Assembly (NCBI GenBank): GCA_903885665.1
Contig: CAISJL010000064.1
Location: 17,268 to 81,267, forward strand
Source of the DNA: an uncultured beta proteobacterium
Lineage (GTDB): Bacteria > Pseudomonadota > Gammaproteobacteria > Burkholderiales > SG8-41
Length of the DNA: 64,000 nt
Direction of reading: 5' to 3'
Positions 56,077 through 64,000 of this stretch are shown here, in pieces. The position numbers were made by a program, and so were the translations under genes. Positions within the stretch are counted from its first letter, which is position 1; every line of letters begins with the position of its first letter. Under the pieces are notes generated by a model that was given only the letters and a program-made list of their open reading frames with translations, was not told where the DNA came from and searched no databases.

Positions 56077-56775
56077 ATGTTTGATAGTAATCATGCGCAA
56101 GCAGCAACAGATGTATTTTTGGCAATTCAGACGCGACGTTCAGTCCGCGCATATACACCACAATTGGTGTCACCAGAAGTATTGCTAGAGGTGATTGATG
56201 CCGGACGTCACGCGCCCAGTGGTTCTAACTTACAGCCCTGGCAAGTGTATGTGTTAACGGGGCAAACCCTGCAACGCGTGAGTGCTGCGATTCAACGGGC
56301 TTTTTTATCAGAGGAGCCCGGGCATCAGCGCGACTATGCGTACTACACCGAGCAAATTGTTGAACCCTATCTCTCACGTCGCCGTGCGTGTGGCTGGGGT
56401 TTGTATCAGACGTTGGGCATAGGTCGCGGCGACCATGAGAAGTCGCGCGCTTATCGGGCGCGGAACTATAATTTTTTTGGCGCGCCAGTTGGTCTAGTAT
56501 TTACGATCGATCGTGACTTAGAGCGGGGTAGTTGGTTAGATTACGGCATGTTCATGCAGACATTGATGTTGGCAGCACGGGCGCGCGGGCTGCACACTTG
56601 TGCTGAAGCATCGATTGCTAGTTTTCCTGATATTGTGCGGCGTGAGTTGGCGATCACGCATGATCAGGTTGTGGTCGCGGGTATGGCCATGGGGTATGCA
56701 GATGAAACTGCAGTGGTGAATCAGTTTCAGCCGCAACGGATTGCGGTTGAGGAATACGCTCGGTTTTTAGATTGA
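56077..56775 (+). CDS. Nitroreductase family FMN oxidoreductase
   Basis: 232 aa from ATG 56077 (GAGGTG upstream). FMN block RRSVRAYTPQLVSPEVLLEV and GRHAPSGSNLQPWQVYVLTG; C-terminal VVAGMAMGYADE. It differs from the 11362 copy in length and in having a longer insertion at 90-135. Substrate unknown. The last codons are already part of the downstream 14-bp repeat. Confidence 0.88.
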   Translation: MFDSNHAQAATDVFLAIQTRRSVRAYTPQLVSPEVLLEVIDAGRHAPSGSNLQPWQVYVLTGQTLQRVSAAIQRAFLSEEPGHQRDYAYYTEQIVEPYLSRRRACGWGLYQTLGIGRGDHEKSRAYRARNYNFFGAPVGLVFTIDRDLERGSWLDYGMFMQTLMLAARARGLHTCAEASIASFPDIVRRELAITHDQVVVAGMAMGYADETAVVNQFQPQRIAVEEYARFLD

Positions 56776-56886
56776 ACGAATCAGATTAAAAGAATCGGAT
56801 TAAAAGAATCAGATTGAAGGATTTAGACTGAACTATTTGGATTGAATGATTTGGATTGAATGATTTGGATTGAATGATTTAGATTG
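56765..56886 (+). repeat. 14-bp tandem array overlapping the nitroreductase stop
   Basis: At least nine 14-bp units in exact phase, from 56765 to 56886. Three consecutive perfect copies of ATTTGGATTGAATG (56835-56876) are flanked by drifted units such as AATCAGATTAAAAG. The first unit, TTTTAGATTGAACG, contains the nitroreductase stop codon, so the array grew out of the coding end. Located between convergent nitroreductase and rhomboid genes. Confidence 0.93.
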
Positions 56887-56906
56887 TACAAAACTGGCGA
56901 GCTCGA

Positions 56907-57500
56907 CTAGTTGCGTCGCCCTGTCCACGCCCGAATCAGTAAGTAGCCACCGACCATCCCGCCTAAGTGCGCAAAGTGAGCAACGCCGGCCATGGTGCCT
57001 GTGACACCAAAGAATAATTCTGCAGCACCATACAAGGATACAAAAACCCATGCCGGCATGGGGATCGGTGGAAACAGCGGAATGATTTTATGGTGGGGAA
57101 ACAGCATGCCGTAGGCGAGCAGCAATCCAAAGACCCCACCCGATGCGCCAACTGTAGGAATGGCAGGGCCTTGGGTGACGAGTGCAAATAGCAGTTGCAC
57201 GATGGCGGCCGAGAATACGCACCCTATGTAATACAGCAGAAAGCGGCGCTCGCCAAAGACTCGTTCCAAGTGTTCGCCAAACATATACAAAGCGAACATA
57301 TTAAACGCAAGGTGAAAGATGTCGCCGTGTAAGAACCCATAGGTAACGACTTGCCAAGGCCAGAACCGCACATCGTATTCGATGGGTGTTTCGAGTGGCC
57401 ATAAGGCTAGCCAGCGGATAAGGGCATCGCCTGCTATCCATTGCAGTGCAAAGCCGCAAATGTTGGCAAATAGCAGGATGCGGGTGACAGAATTAAGCAT
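56907..57500 (-). CDS. Rhomboid family intramembrane serine protease
   Basis: 197 aa with six predicted membrane segments. Catalytic Ser is in VGASGGVFGLLLAYGM, catalytic His in HFAHLGGMVGGYLL, and the L1-loop motif appears in GDIFHLAFNMFALYMFGEHL. It cleaves membrane proteins inside the bilayer. Stop is 20 bp from the 14-bp array. Confidence 0.9.
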   Translation of the reverse strand: MLNSVTRILLFANICGFALQWIAGDALIRWLALWPLETPIEYDVRFWPWQVVTYGFLHGDIFHLAFNMFALYMFGEHLERVFGERRFLLYYIGCVFSAAIVQLLFALVTQGPAIPTVGASGGVFGLLLAYGMLFPHHKIIPLFPPIPMPAWVFVSLYGAAELFFGVTGTMAGVAHFAHLGGMVGGYLLIRAWTGRRN

Positions 57501-57760
57501 GGCCGCATAGTACTACGAATTGACCAGTGTGCGAACGTGGCATCACAGCACCCGATATGCCTATAGGTGTCCATATATATCGATATACACCCATATTACA
57601 TATATAACCCCATATACCCACATATACCCGAAAATCCTCATCATTGAGCGTGCTGTGGCATGCCGCGTACCAAGACAGTGGTTTCGCACAGTGATTTTTA
57701 GAATCATGCGCTGAAAAGCATTCTGAGGAATGCCAGGTGAGGCGTGCTGGCTGATGAATA

Positions 57761-58912
57761 CTAGAGGGCGCTTAACACCGGCGGTAGTAGAGGCGTGAGC
57801 TTGCTGCGCTCTGCAGTTGCGCTGCCATTGAGTGCGTAACCGAGAAGCTTGCCGTCAGCCCCCATAAACAAGGATTTAACCCCTTCGCTGGAGGCCTCGA
57901 TTTGCCATTCGCCAACTGCACCTGCGGCCGGTGGTGAGACGATGGTGGGGCATGCGGGTGTTTTGACCATCACGGGCATGGCTGGAAATACTGTTGCTGT
58001 GTGCTTGTCATTGAGTGTTTGTGCTAGCGCACGCATTGCATTCATGATCGGCATGACATAGGGCAAGACCAAGCCTTCTATTTCAGCGCAATCGCCTAGT
58101 GCGTAGACGTTTGGCGCATTGGTCTCTAAGTGTCGGTTCACGACAATCCCACGGTTTACAGTGATGCCTGATTGAGCAGCTAGTGCAGTGCGAGGCTTTA
58201 AGCCTACGGCTGATAGCACGAGGTCTGTCTCTAAGGTGTGTTGATTGGCAAGGGTGACGGTATATCCAGACGCGTTGTTGTTGATGCTGGCAACGCTTGT
58301 GCCTAAGTGGAAATTGACGCCGAGGCCGCTCAACTTTTCTTGGAGGTGGCTGCTACCCGCTGGAGGGAGTAGTCGACCCAGAGCTTGGGGTGCTAAGTCG
58401 ATTAGGTCGACTTGATAACCAGCAACGGCTAAGTCGTTGGCAAACTCACAACCAATTAAGCCAGCACCAATAATGGCAATGCGTTTTTTCTGTTCAATGC
58501 GTTGCCGAAATTCTGTGTATTCATCTAAATCATTGACGGTGAATACATCGGCGGCACCATCGCCGGTAAGCGGCAACTGAATTTGATCTGCACCGAGGGC
58601 CAATACTAATTTGGAATAGGCCAGACGCTCCTCGCCAATATGCAATGTTTGCGTGGCGGTATCGATATGTTCGACTGTGGTGTGGGGACGCACGGTGGCG
58701 TTGAGTTGGATTGCCATTTGCTCGGGGCTATTGAGCGCGATGGCTGCGGGCTCTTTTTTTGCAGATAAGGCATTTGATAGCATGGGCTTTGAGTAGAAGC
58801 GGCCGCTATCCGTTGCAATAATGGTTATCGCTATTTCAGGATTTAATTTCCGTAATTCTTTAGCAGTGTTATAGCCGGCTAAACCTGCGCCAATAATGAT
58901 GATAGAGTTCAT
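57761..58912 (-). CDS. Rubredoxin reductase, FAD/NAD(P)-dependent
   Basis: 383 aa pyridine-nucleotide disulfide reductase-like flavoprotein. N-terminal FAD motif IIIGAGLAGYNTAKELRKLN and second nucleotide motif AIIGAGLIGCEFANDLA, then ALGDCAE near residue 270 for FAD. No redox cysteine pair, as for rubredoxin/ferredoxin reductases. It is 134 bp downstream of rubredoxin and would pass electrons from NADH to it. Confidence 0.88.
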   Translation of the reverse strand: MNSIIIIGAGLAGYNTAKELRKLNPEIAITIIATDSGRFYSKPMLSNALSAKKEPAAIALNSPEQMAIQLNATVRPHTTVEHIDTATQTLHIGEERLAYSKLVLALGADQIQLPLTGDGAADVFTVNDLDEYTEFRQRIEQKKRIAIIGAGLIGCEFANDLAVAGYQVDLIDLAPQALGRLLPPAGSSHLQEKLSGLGVNFHLGTSVASINNNASGYTVTLANQHTLETDLVLSAVGLKPRTALAAQSGITVNRGIVVNRHLETNAPNVYALGDCAEIEGLVLPYVMPIMNAMRALAQTLNDKHTATVFPAMPVMVKTPACPTIVSPPAAGAVGEWQIEASSEGVKSLFMGADGKLLGYALNGSATAERSKLTPLLPPVLSAL

Positions 58913-59046
58913 GGTGTGCTCGAAGTCAATAAGACGCGTATGGTATCAAAGTCCGGCGGTCAGACAAAATCATTGTGGCGCTGTAGTGTGGCACTCTAGT
59001 GTGATGCTGTAGTTTGGAGCGACTACAGCATCACAGATCGCCACCA

Positions 59047-59229
59047 TTAAGCGACTTTGAGAGTCATTTCAAAATCAGCCTTGGCGACACCACAATCTGG
59101 GCAAGTCCAGTTGTCAGGGATATCAGACCAACGTATACCAGCGGCAATCCCATGCTCTGGATCGCCGATGGCTTCATTGTAGATGTAACCACAGACAATA
59201 CATTCCCATACTTGTAATGATGAATTCAT
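59047..59229 (-). CDS. Rubredoxin
   Basis: 60 aa with two Cys-x-x-Cys sites: CIVCGYIYNE and CPDCGVAKADFE, which bind one iron. Start M at 59229 gives the normal size. It is 10 bp downstream of the rubrerythrin stop, so co-transcribed, and would reduce rubrerythrin. Confidence 0.95.
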   Translation of the reverse strand: MNSSLQVWECIVCGYIYNEAIGDPEHGIAAGIRWSDIPDNWTCPDCGVAKADFEMTLKVA

Positions 59230-59239
59230 GTGAATGCTC

Positions 59240-59716
59240 CTAGGCGTTGACCCGCGCCAAAGTGGCACGGTAGTGGTTGGCATGACGTTCTTCTACTTTT
59301 GCTAGGGCCGCAAAGCGTTTGGCAGCTTTAGCCAGTGTTTGTTGAAAGCGATCAGCGTGCGCTCTAGACTCAGCAATTTGCTCGTCTAACTCTTTGACCG
59401 CGATTTGGTTGCCTTCCTTTTCAGCCAAGTGGCGAAACTGTGGATACATTTCGGTGTATTCGTAGGTTTCACCGGCAATGGCCATATCAAGCACTTTAGC
59501 GGGATTTAACTCGCTCGCAGGGTAGAGCAAGTCCAGGTGTCCTAGTGCATGTTGCACTTCTTGGGCTGCAGTCTCTTCAAACACCTTGGCGGTTTCTTCG
59601 TCGCCGTGGGCGCGACTGATGCGCGCGAAATACAAATACTTAATATGCGCCATCGACTCTCCGGCGAACGCTGCTTCGATATTTTTGATCGTGATTGATT
59701 CGGGTTTCATCATCAT
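59240..59716 (-). CDS. Rubrerythrin, diiron domain only
   Basis: 158 aa ferritin-like protein with helices holding Glu ligands in AGESMAHIKYLYFA, EETAAQEVQHALGH, AGETYEYTEMYPQF and VEERHANHYRA. It lacks the C-terminal rubredoxin domain, which is instead the separate gene directly downstream. It reduces hydrogen peroxide. Start could be any of three initial Met codons (59716, 59713 or 59710). Confidence 0.92.
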   Translation of the reverse strand: MMMKPESITIKNIEAAFAGESMAHIKYLYFARISRAHGDEETAKVFEETAAQEVQHALGHLDLLYPASELNPAKVLDMAIAGETYEYTEMYPQFRHLAEKEGNQIAVKELDEQIAESRAHADRFQQTLAKAAKRFAALAKVEERHANHYRATLARVNA

Positions 59717-59789
59717 CTCCTAGTTGATTTACACAACGCATTGGGTAACGCGTGAAGGCAATGATAGAGATGAGGAGGGTGTGAATCTA

Positions 59790-59826
59790 ATTGATTGTCA
59801 CTAGCGCAGTGATAGCCCTAGGCTAT
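59790..59826 (+). promoter_or_regulatory. Candidate OxyR operator upstream of rubrerythrin
   Basis: Two 15-bp sites of the form ATAGnTnnnAnCTAT separated by 7 bp: ATTGATTGTCACTAG (59790-59804; 7 of 10 specified bases) and ATAGCCCTAGGCTAT (59812-59826; 8 of 10). This spacing is that of OxyR tetramer operators. They lie 74 bp upstream of the rubrerythrin start, in the promoter gap between oxyR and the rubrerythrin set. Confidence 0.55.
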
Positions 59827-59848
59827 TGCGCTGCCAGTGGCAGTGCAT

Positions 59849-59875
59849 ATTAAATAACTATATGATTTTAAATAA
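59849..59875 (+). repeat. Dispersed AT-rich motif copy (TAACTATATGATTTTA)
   Basis: Core TAACTA-TA-TGATTTTA followed by a second TATGATTTTAAATTATT; copy of the intergenic motif found also near 18031, 48813, 6574 and 20656. Here it is in the OxyR-rubrerythrin intergenic region. Confidence 0.5.
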
Positions 59876-59895
59876 TTTTATATGATTTTAAATTA

Positions 59896-60834
59896 TTAAA
59901 TACTTTTATTGGCGCTATAGGGAGCGCTTTTCATTTCGCATGCAGCTACCGCTGCACGTAATGTATCTAAAATCAAGGCGTGTGGAAAACCCGAGCGGTA
60001 GGCCAGCACGACTTGTCGATCAGGTGCGGGTGCCGAGAAGGGGATGTAACGTAGCAAGTCATTGGTATGGCGGGTGGCGGGCACCGCAGAAGATGGCAAT
60101 ACGGTAAGCCCCATGCCAGAGGCAACCATTAAGCGAATGGTTTCCAGGGAGGACCCTGCTACGGTTTTCTGAAGTGAGCCAGGGCTGCCAACTGCCCGAT
60201 TTAATGCCGGACAAGCATCGAGAATGTGATCTCGGAAGCAATGTCCGGTGCCCAGTAGTAGTAATTGTTCATTGGCGAGCTCTTCGGCTGCAATGGTCTT
60301 GCGTTTGGCCCAAGCATGAGTCTTTGCCAAAGTGACCACAAACGGCTCGTCGTAGAGCGCAATGGTTTTGATGCCAGTGCTATCAAAGGGCAGTGCGAGA
60401 ATAGCTACATCAATGTCTCCGCTCTTTAATAGGTCGATCAGGACATGTGTGTAATTCTCTTCGAGAATAAGCGGCATGGCAGGGGCGCGTTGATGCAATA
60501 TGGGGACTAGTCGCGGTAATAAATAAGGTGCGATGGTGAAGATAATACCTAAGCGGAGTGGTCCATCCAGTGGGTCGCGCGCGGCGCGCGCAATGGTTTT
60601 TATTTTTTGGGCTTCAGCTAGGGTTATTTCAGCTTGTTGAATGACTAATTGCCCTGCTGGCGTGACGGTGATGTCTGGGTTGCCACGTTCAAATAAGGCG
60701 ATGCCGAGTTCATCTTCTAGTTTTTTAACGGCAATTGACAGCGTAGGCTGACTGACAAAACAAGCATCTGCAGCACGACCAAAATGCCGCTCTCGTGCCA
60801 CGGCAATAATATAGCGAAGTTCAGTGAGTGTCAT
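59896..60834 (-). CDS. oxyR: OxyR hydrogen peroxide sensor, LysR family
   Basis: 312 aa. Winged HTH (1-60), dimer helix and effector domain. The redox pair is seen as Cys199 and Cys208 in TGHCFRDHILDAC, the same numbers as E. coli OxyR, so this is a genuine OxyR rather than a generic LysR. It oxidises to a disulfide in peroxide and activates defence genes. Neighbouring rubrerythrin, rubredoxin and reductase genes on the same strand are likely targets, supported by an OxyR-like operator in between. Confidence 0.93.
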   Translation of the reverse strand: MTLTELRYIIAVARERHFGRAADACFVSQPTLSIAVKKLEDELGIALFERGNPDITVTPAGQLVIQQAEITLAEAQKIKTIARAARDPLDGPLRLGIIFTIAPYLLPRLVPILHQRAPAMPLILEENYTHVLIDLLKSGDIDVAILALPFDSTGIKTIALYDEPFVVTLAKTHAWAKRKTIAAEELANEQLLLLGTGHCFRDHILDACPALNRAVGSPGSLQKTVAGSSLETIRLMVASGMGLTVLPSSAVPATRHTNDLLRYIPFSAPAPDRQVVLAYRSGFPHALILDTLRAAVAACEMKSAPYSANKSI

Positions 60835-60875
60835 AACAGTGCGCTAGTAGACGATGAAGAACGGTTTGACGCAGT

Positions 60876-61604
60876 TTATTTGTATTTCTTGGTCATCAGA
60901 TCGGCGACGCTGATGCCAGCGTCGATATCTGCTTTACGTTTGGAGTCGCCAGCATCGATTTTGAGTGCGACTTCTAATACCTGCGCAGCTTTATCATGGG
61001 GAATGATCGCAACGCCAGCATCATCTGCACACACAATATCACCGGGTCTGACAGCAACACCACATATTTGCACTGTGCCGTTGACTTCGACTGTTTGCAT
61101 GCGCCACTTGCCGGTGATCGGGGTGAAGCCTTTGCACCACACTGGCCAATCCATGGTGCGGTATTGATCGGGGTCGCGCACTGTTGCATCGACAATAGCA
61201 CCGATAAATCCTTGGCGTTTGGCAATGGTTGCTGATTGACCGCCCATGTTGGAGCAGCCCATGACCCCTTCGATGACTAGAACATCGCCGTGTTCGGCGA
61301 GGTTGTGCGCTTCAGTCTCGCCTTGAGTGTTGATTTTATCTTGTGCAGCTTTGTGAGTCTGGACGTCACGGGCAATATTACGCACGGTTACTGCAGGGCC
61401 AACGATGCGCTTGCCTAAATTCACTGGTGGCAACACATAGCCAGGAATGAGCGCCACAATGCCTAGCTCATCGCAGGCATCTGAGAGCGTACCGGTTAAG
61501 TCGATGAGATTACGGAGGCTATCTAAAATGGCTGTCGGAACGCGGGGGATTTCAAGGGTGCGAATCGCTTCACGTGGTAGCCGACCTAGGGTTGTTTTAG
61601 CCAT
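60876..61604 (-). CDS. RraA-like protein (HMG aldolase / regulator fold)
   Basis: 242 aa RraA fold. The family block GGQSATIAKRQGFIGAIVDATVRD (Asp and Arg binding the substrate or metal) and GKWRMQTVEVNGTVQICGVA are clear. Such proteins are either 4-hydroxy-4-methyl-2-oxoglutarate aldolase/oxaloacetate decarboxylase enzymes or RNase E regulators; the Arg-Asp motif favours an enzyme. No gallate-pathway partner is present. Confidence 0.83.
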   Translation of the reverse strand: MAKTTLGRLPREAIRTLEIPRVPTAILDSLRNLIDLTGTLSDACDELGIVALIPGYVLPPVNLGKRIVGPAVTVRNIARDVQTHKAAQDKINTQGETEAHNLAEHGDVLVIEGVMGCSNMGGQSATIAKRQGFIGAIVDATVRDPDQYRTMDWPVWCKGFTPITGKWRMQTVEVNGTVQICGVAVRPGDIVCADDAGVAIIPHDKAAQVLEVALKIDAGDSKRKADIDAGISVADLMTKKYK

Positions 61605-61741
61605 TGTCTTGTCCTTTTGCGAAAAATAAAATAGTAAAAATAGTAAATTTAGGGTTGCGCGTCATTACGGTTGAGATATTTTAGGATTGAGATATTTTAG
61701 AGTTGAGCGTTTTTAGGATTAAGCATCTCAATGAATCATGG

Positions 61742-64000
61742 TTAGCCGCAAGTGCCGGTATAGCCGCAAGCGGTGCAATAATCACAACCGTCTTTACGGA
61801 TCATGGTTAGATTGCCGCACTCAGGGCAGCGCCCACCTTTCATCACGCGTGGACCTTGATTGTCATTGTTTTGTGGGGTCTCGAGAATGCCCATTTGCGT
61901 TAGGGGTGCACCATCAGCGTCTAGAATACCCAGCATTTGATAGCGATGCAGAATCAATCTGGCTAAATAAGCAATTGTCGAGGGGAAGGTCGATTGTTGT
62001 CTGATGCCAGGCACAAACGCCATGAAGTCGCCCAGTGGCTCGGGAAAGTCTAAAAGCTTTTTCAACTTCATGCCTATCCATGCCGGATCCATGACTCGCA
62101 TGTCGAGAGATAAAATTTTACTCAAGCCATCGAGTGCGCGTGGATACTCACCAGATAGCCACATCGAGTAGGGGCGTGTGACGCTGGGATGTTGTTCTGA
62201 ATTGGGGAGAGTGATTTCTTTAAGACCTAAAACAAAATCATCACCAGTACGCGGATTAAGAATGTCGACAGTCCAAGACATCGTGCCATCGGTTCCAGTC
62301 TTAGGTTCTTTAAGTGAGAACATGGCATCTAAAACCGGGGTTTCAGATTGCCCAAATAAAGGGGTGCCGGGGTTGGTGAGGCCGCCGAGTTGATCAACGC
62401 GCCAGCGCACCACTTGGGCGAATGCGGCTACCACTGAGGGCATACGTTTGGTCTCGCCATTCGGTGGGAAGGCCATATCAAAGGGCTCGTCACCGCCAGC
62501 TTTTGCGAGAGTATCCAGTTTTAATTGTAGCCAACTCGGGTCGCTTGCCCGCATATCCATAGATAAAGTTTTAGCCACTGCACCTAAGCCGCGCGGTTGT
62601 TCGCTGCCATTCACCCATACTTCAAACGCATGGGGTTGAAGGTGTTCAACATGCCCCACAAATACCGCAAACGCGCCGTGGGGGTGTTCAATCATATAAG
62701 TCCATGCAGGGTTGCCAGCAGTCATGGCCGGGCGACTAGGCCAACGGAGGCTGGATAAGACTGGGGCTGGTAGGGTTTGTATGCGTATGCGACGATTCAC
62801 ATCATCAATCCGAAAATCTTGCGGCGCTTTGTCTTTTTCAGAGCCGGAAGGGGTGACTGATAATACCGAGCCTAAGATGCCATTAGGGCGGTAGGTGGCT
62901 AGACCTTTGAGGCCAGATTGCCAAGCCCTGAAATAGAGATCTTGAAAATCGGCATAGGGGTAATCTTCAGGAACATTAACGGTTTTAGAAATGCTGGTAT
63001 CGACAAACGGTGCAACAGCAGCAACCATTGATTCATGCGCGTGAGCTGAGATTTCAAGTGCCGTGACGAACCATTCTGGTAACTGGGTGGTATTGCCGCC
63101 CATGGCACGCCATAGACGCCATGCGTGATCCTCTACAGCAAATTCACGCATGGTATTGTCAGGCATACGTTTCTTGCGTGTGTAGGTCCAAGAAAAAGGC
63201 GGCTCGATACCGTTGGAGGCATTATCGGCAAAGGCCAGGCTGATGGTGCCAGTCGGTGCGATGGATAGTAGATGGCTATTACGAATACCATGTTTGCGGA
63301 TTTGTTGCTTGACCTCGTCGGGTAGGCGTGCAGCAAAGCTCGAACCGGATAAGTAGAGATCGGCATTAAATAAAGGAAATGCACCGCGTTCGCGCGCGAG
63401 GTTGGCTGAAGCGATGTAAGCGTGATCGCGTAGTGCAGCGGAGATGTCTGCTGCCATTTGGCGGGCCTCTTCGGTATCGTAGCGTTTGCGTAGCATGATT
63501 AATGCGTCACCAAGCCCGGTGAATCCCAAGCCTACGCGGCGTTTTGCATTTGCCTCAGCGAGCTGTTGTGGCAGCGGCCAAGCAGTCACATCCAGTACGT
63601 TGTCGAGCATACGAACGGCAACTGTCACCACTTGCTCGAAGTGTTTGTAGTCAAAGCTTGCGTTCTCAGCAAACGGATTGCGTACAAAGCGAGTGAGGTC
63701 AACCGAACCTAAGCAGCAGCAGCCGTAAGGTGGCAGTGGTTGTTCTGCGCAAGGATTGGTAGCTTCGATGCTTTCGCAGTAGTTAAGGTTGTTATCACGA
63801 TTCATGCGATCTAAGAACAATATGCCAGGTTCTGCATGATCATAGGTTGAACGCATAATTTGCTCCCAAAGCTCGCTGGCGGGGAGTTTGCGATAGACCC
63901 ATTGCCCATCGTCGCGTTGCCACGCGCCATTGCCTAACTGTTGTGCATTGGGTTTGGCGCGATGCACGAGTTCAACGTCTAAATTTTTGGACACAGCTTC
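61742..64000 (-). CDS. nrdJ: Adenosylcobalamin-dependent ribonucleotide reductase NrdJ, C-terminal part
   Basis: About 752 codons are visible; the frame is open to the edge of the window (64000), so the N-terminus is missing. Substrate-loop motif NPCAEQPLPPYGCCCLGSVD and QQLAEANAKRRVGLGFTGLG are of class II RNR. The C-terminus has a Cys-rich tail CPECGNLTMIRKDGCDYCTA followed by CGYTGTCG, as in many NrdJ proteins, where thiol exchange occurs. It makes dNTPs without oxygen and needs vitamin B12. The 3' end is intact. Confidence 0.92.
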   Translation of the reverse strand, partial: EAVSKNLDVELVHRAKPNAQQLGNGAWQRDDGQWVYRKLPASELWEQIMRSTYDHAEPGILFLDRMNRDNNLNYCESIEATNPCAEQPLPPYGCCCLGSVDLTRFVRNPFAENASFDYKHFEQVVTVAVRMLDNVLDVTAWPLPQQLAEANAKRRVGLGFTGLGDALIMLRKRYDTEEARQMAADISAALRDHAYIASANLARERGAFPLFNADLYLSGSSFAARLPDEVKQQIRKHGIRNSHLLSIAPTGTISLAFADNASNGIEPPFSWTYTRKKRMPDNTMREFAVEDHAWRLWRAMGGNTTQLPEWFVTALEISAHAHESMVAAVAPFVDTSISKTVNVPEDYPYADFQDLYFRAWQSGLKGLATYRPNGILGSVLSVTPSGSEKDKAPQDFRIDDVNRRIRIQTLPAPVLSSLRWPSRPAMTAGNPAWTYMIEHPHGAFAVFVGHVEHLQPHAFEVWVNGSEQPRGLGAVAKTLSMDMRASDPSWLQLKLDTLAKAGGDEPFDMAFPPNGETKRMPSVVAAFAQVVRWRVDQLGGLTNPGTPLFGQSETPVLDAMFSLKEPKTGTDGTMSWTVDILNPRTGDDFVLGLKEITLPNSEQHPSVTRPYSMWLSGEYPRALDGLSKILSLDMRVMDPAWIGMKLKKLLDFPEPLGDFMAFVPGIRQQSTFPSTIAYLARLILHRYQMLGILDADGAPLTQMGILETPQNNDNQGPRVMKGGRCPECGNLTMIRKDGCDYCTACGYTGTCG

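Noticed and set aside
57520-57714. 64-codon frame between the rhomboid and rubredoxin reductase genes
   Set aside because: Encoded largely by a CATATA-type low-complexity tract with no start signal; judged noncoding.
59803-59832. Hairpin AGCGCA/TGCGCT with ATAGCC/GGCTAT as an oxyR terminator
   Set aside because: No U-run on the minus strand, and the central symmetry is better explained by the OxyR-like operator.

Overview
The window looks like chromosome of a mesophilic betaproteobacterium, probably order Burkholderiales. The grounds are eleven Bug/TctC-type periplasmic receptor genes in 64 kb, an extended IF-1, a homodimeric-type AceE, a Cys-pair OxyR and a B12-dependent NrdJ. Base composition looks moderate (about half G+C by eye). 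No tRNA, rRNA, phage, IS element or CRISPR array was recognised. This is inference from gene content only; no database search was possible.

Layout. 1-203: 3' end of a PabB-like chorismate-binding enzyme. 398-5958: a phosphate-stress and membrane-lipid block with PhoX phosphatase, a BtaA-like betaine-lipid headgroup enzyme, a GNAT-like acyltransferase and a PlcP-like phospholipase C; two good Pho-box-like promoters with 11-bp periodicity precede btaA and plcP. 6129-11970: thioredoxin, an RND efflux adaptor/pump pair and a nitroreductase. 12130-17184: a Bug receptor, AceE, a divergent Lrp/AsnC regulator, IF-1 and a cold-shock protein. 17403-26260: GST, dienelactone hydrolase, TauE/SafE exporter, histidine phosphatase, lipase-like hydrolase, lipoprotein aminopeptidase and HrpA helicase. 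26312-44655: accessory catabolic region with nine of the chromosome segment's enzyme genes interleaved with eight Bug receptors. 45032-57500: mixed housekeeping (BaiN-type flavoprotein, large alpha/beta hydrolase, RNase D-like exonuclease, amidase, racemase-family enzyme, two more Bug receptors, FKBP, GIY-YIG, nitroreductase, rhomboid). 57761-60834: peroxide-defence module (rubredoxin reductase, rubredoxin, rubrerythrin, OxyR). 60876-64000: RraA-like protein and the 3' part of nrdJ.

The most notable object is at 31700-33442 on the minus strand. Two ORFs that look separate are one reading frame interrupted by a single TGA, and the residues around it read Gly-Ala-Sec-Gly-Ser-Cys-Thr, the signature of the UGSC (seleno)protein family. 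Immediately after the TGA the mRNA can fold into a 13-bp stem with a 6-nt loop that has G in its second position, 17 nt from the UGA, as expected for a bacterial SECIS element. The gene lies between two Bug receptor genes in the same orientation, tying an apparent selenoprotein to carboxylate or small-organic-acid capture.

Other cross-cutting observations: the peroxide module carries a near-consensus double OxyR operator; the btaA gene has no btaB beside it but has a GNAT gene overlapping it; and many intergenic gaps consist of short tandem arrays (8, 9, 14 or about 17 bp units), which suggests replication slippage as a major source of intergenic DNA here.
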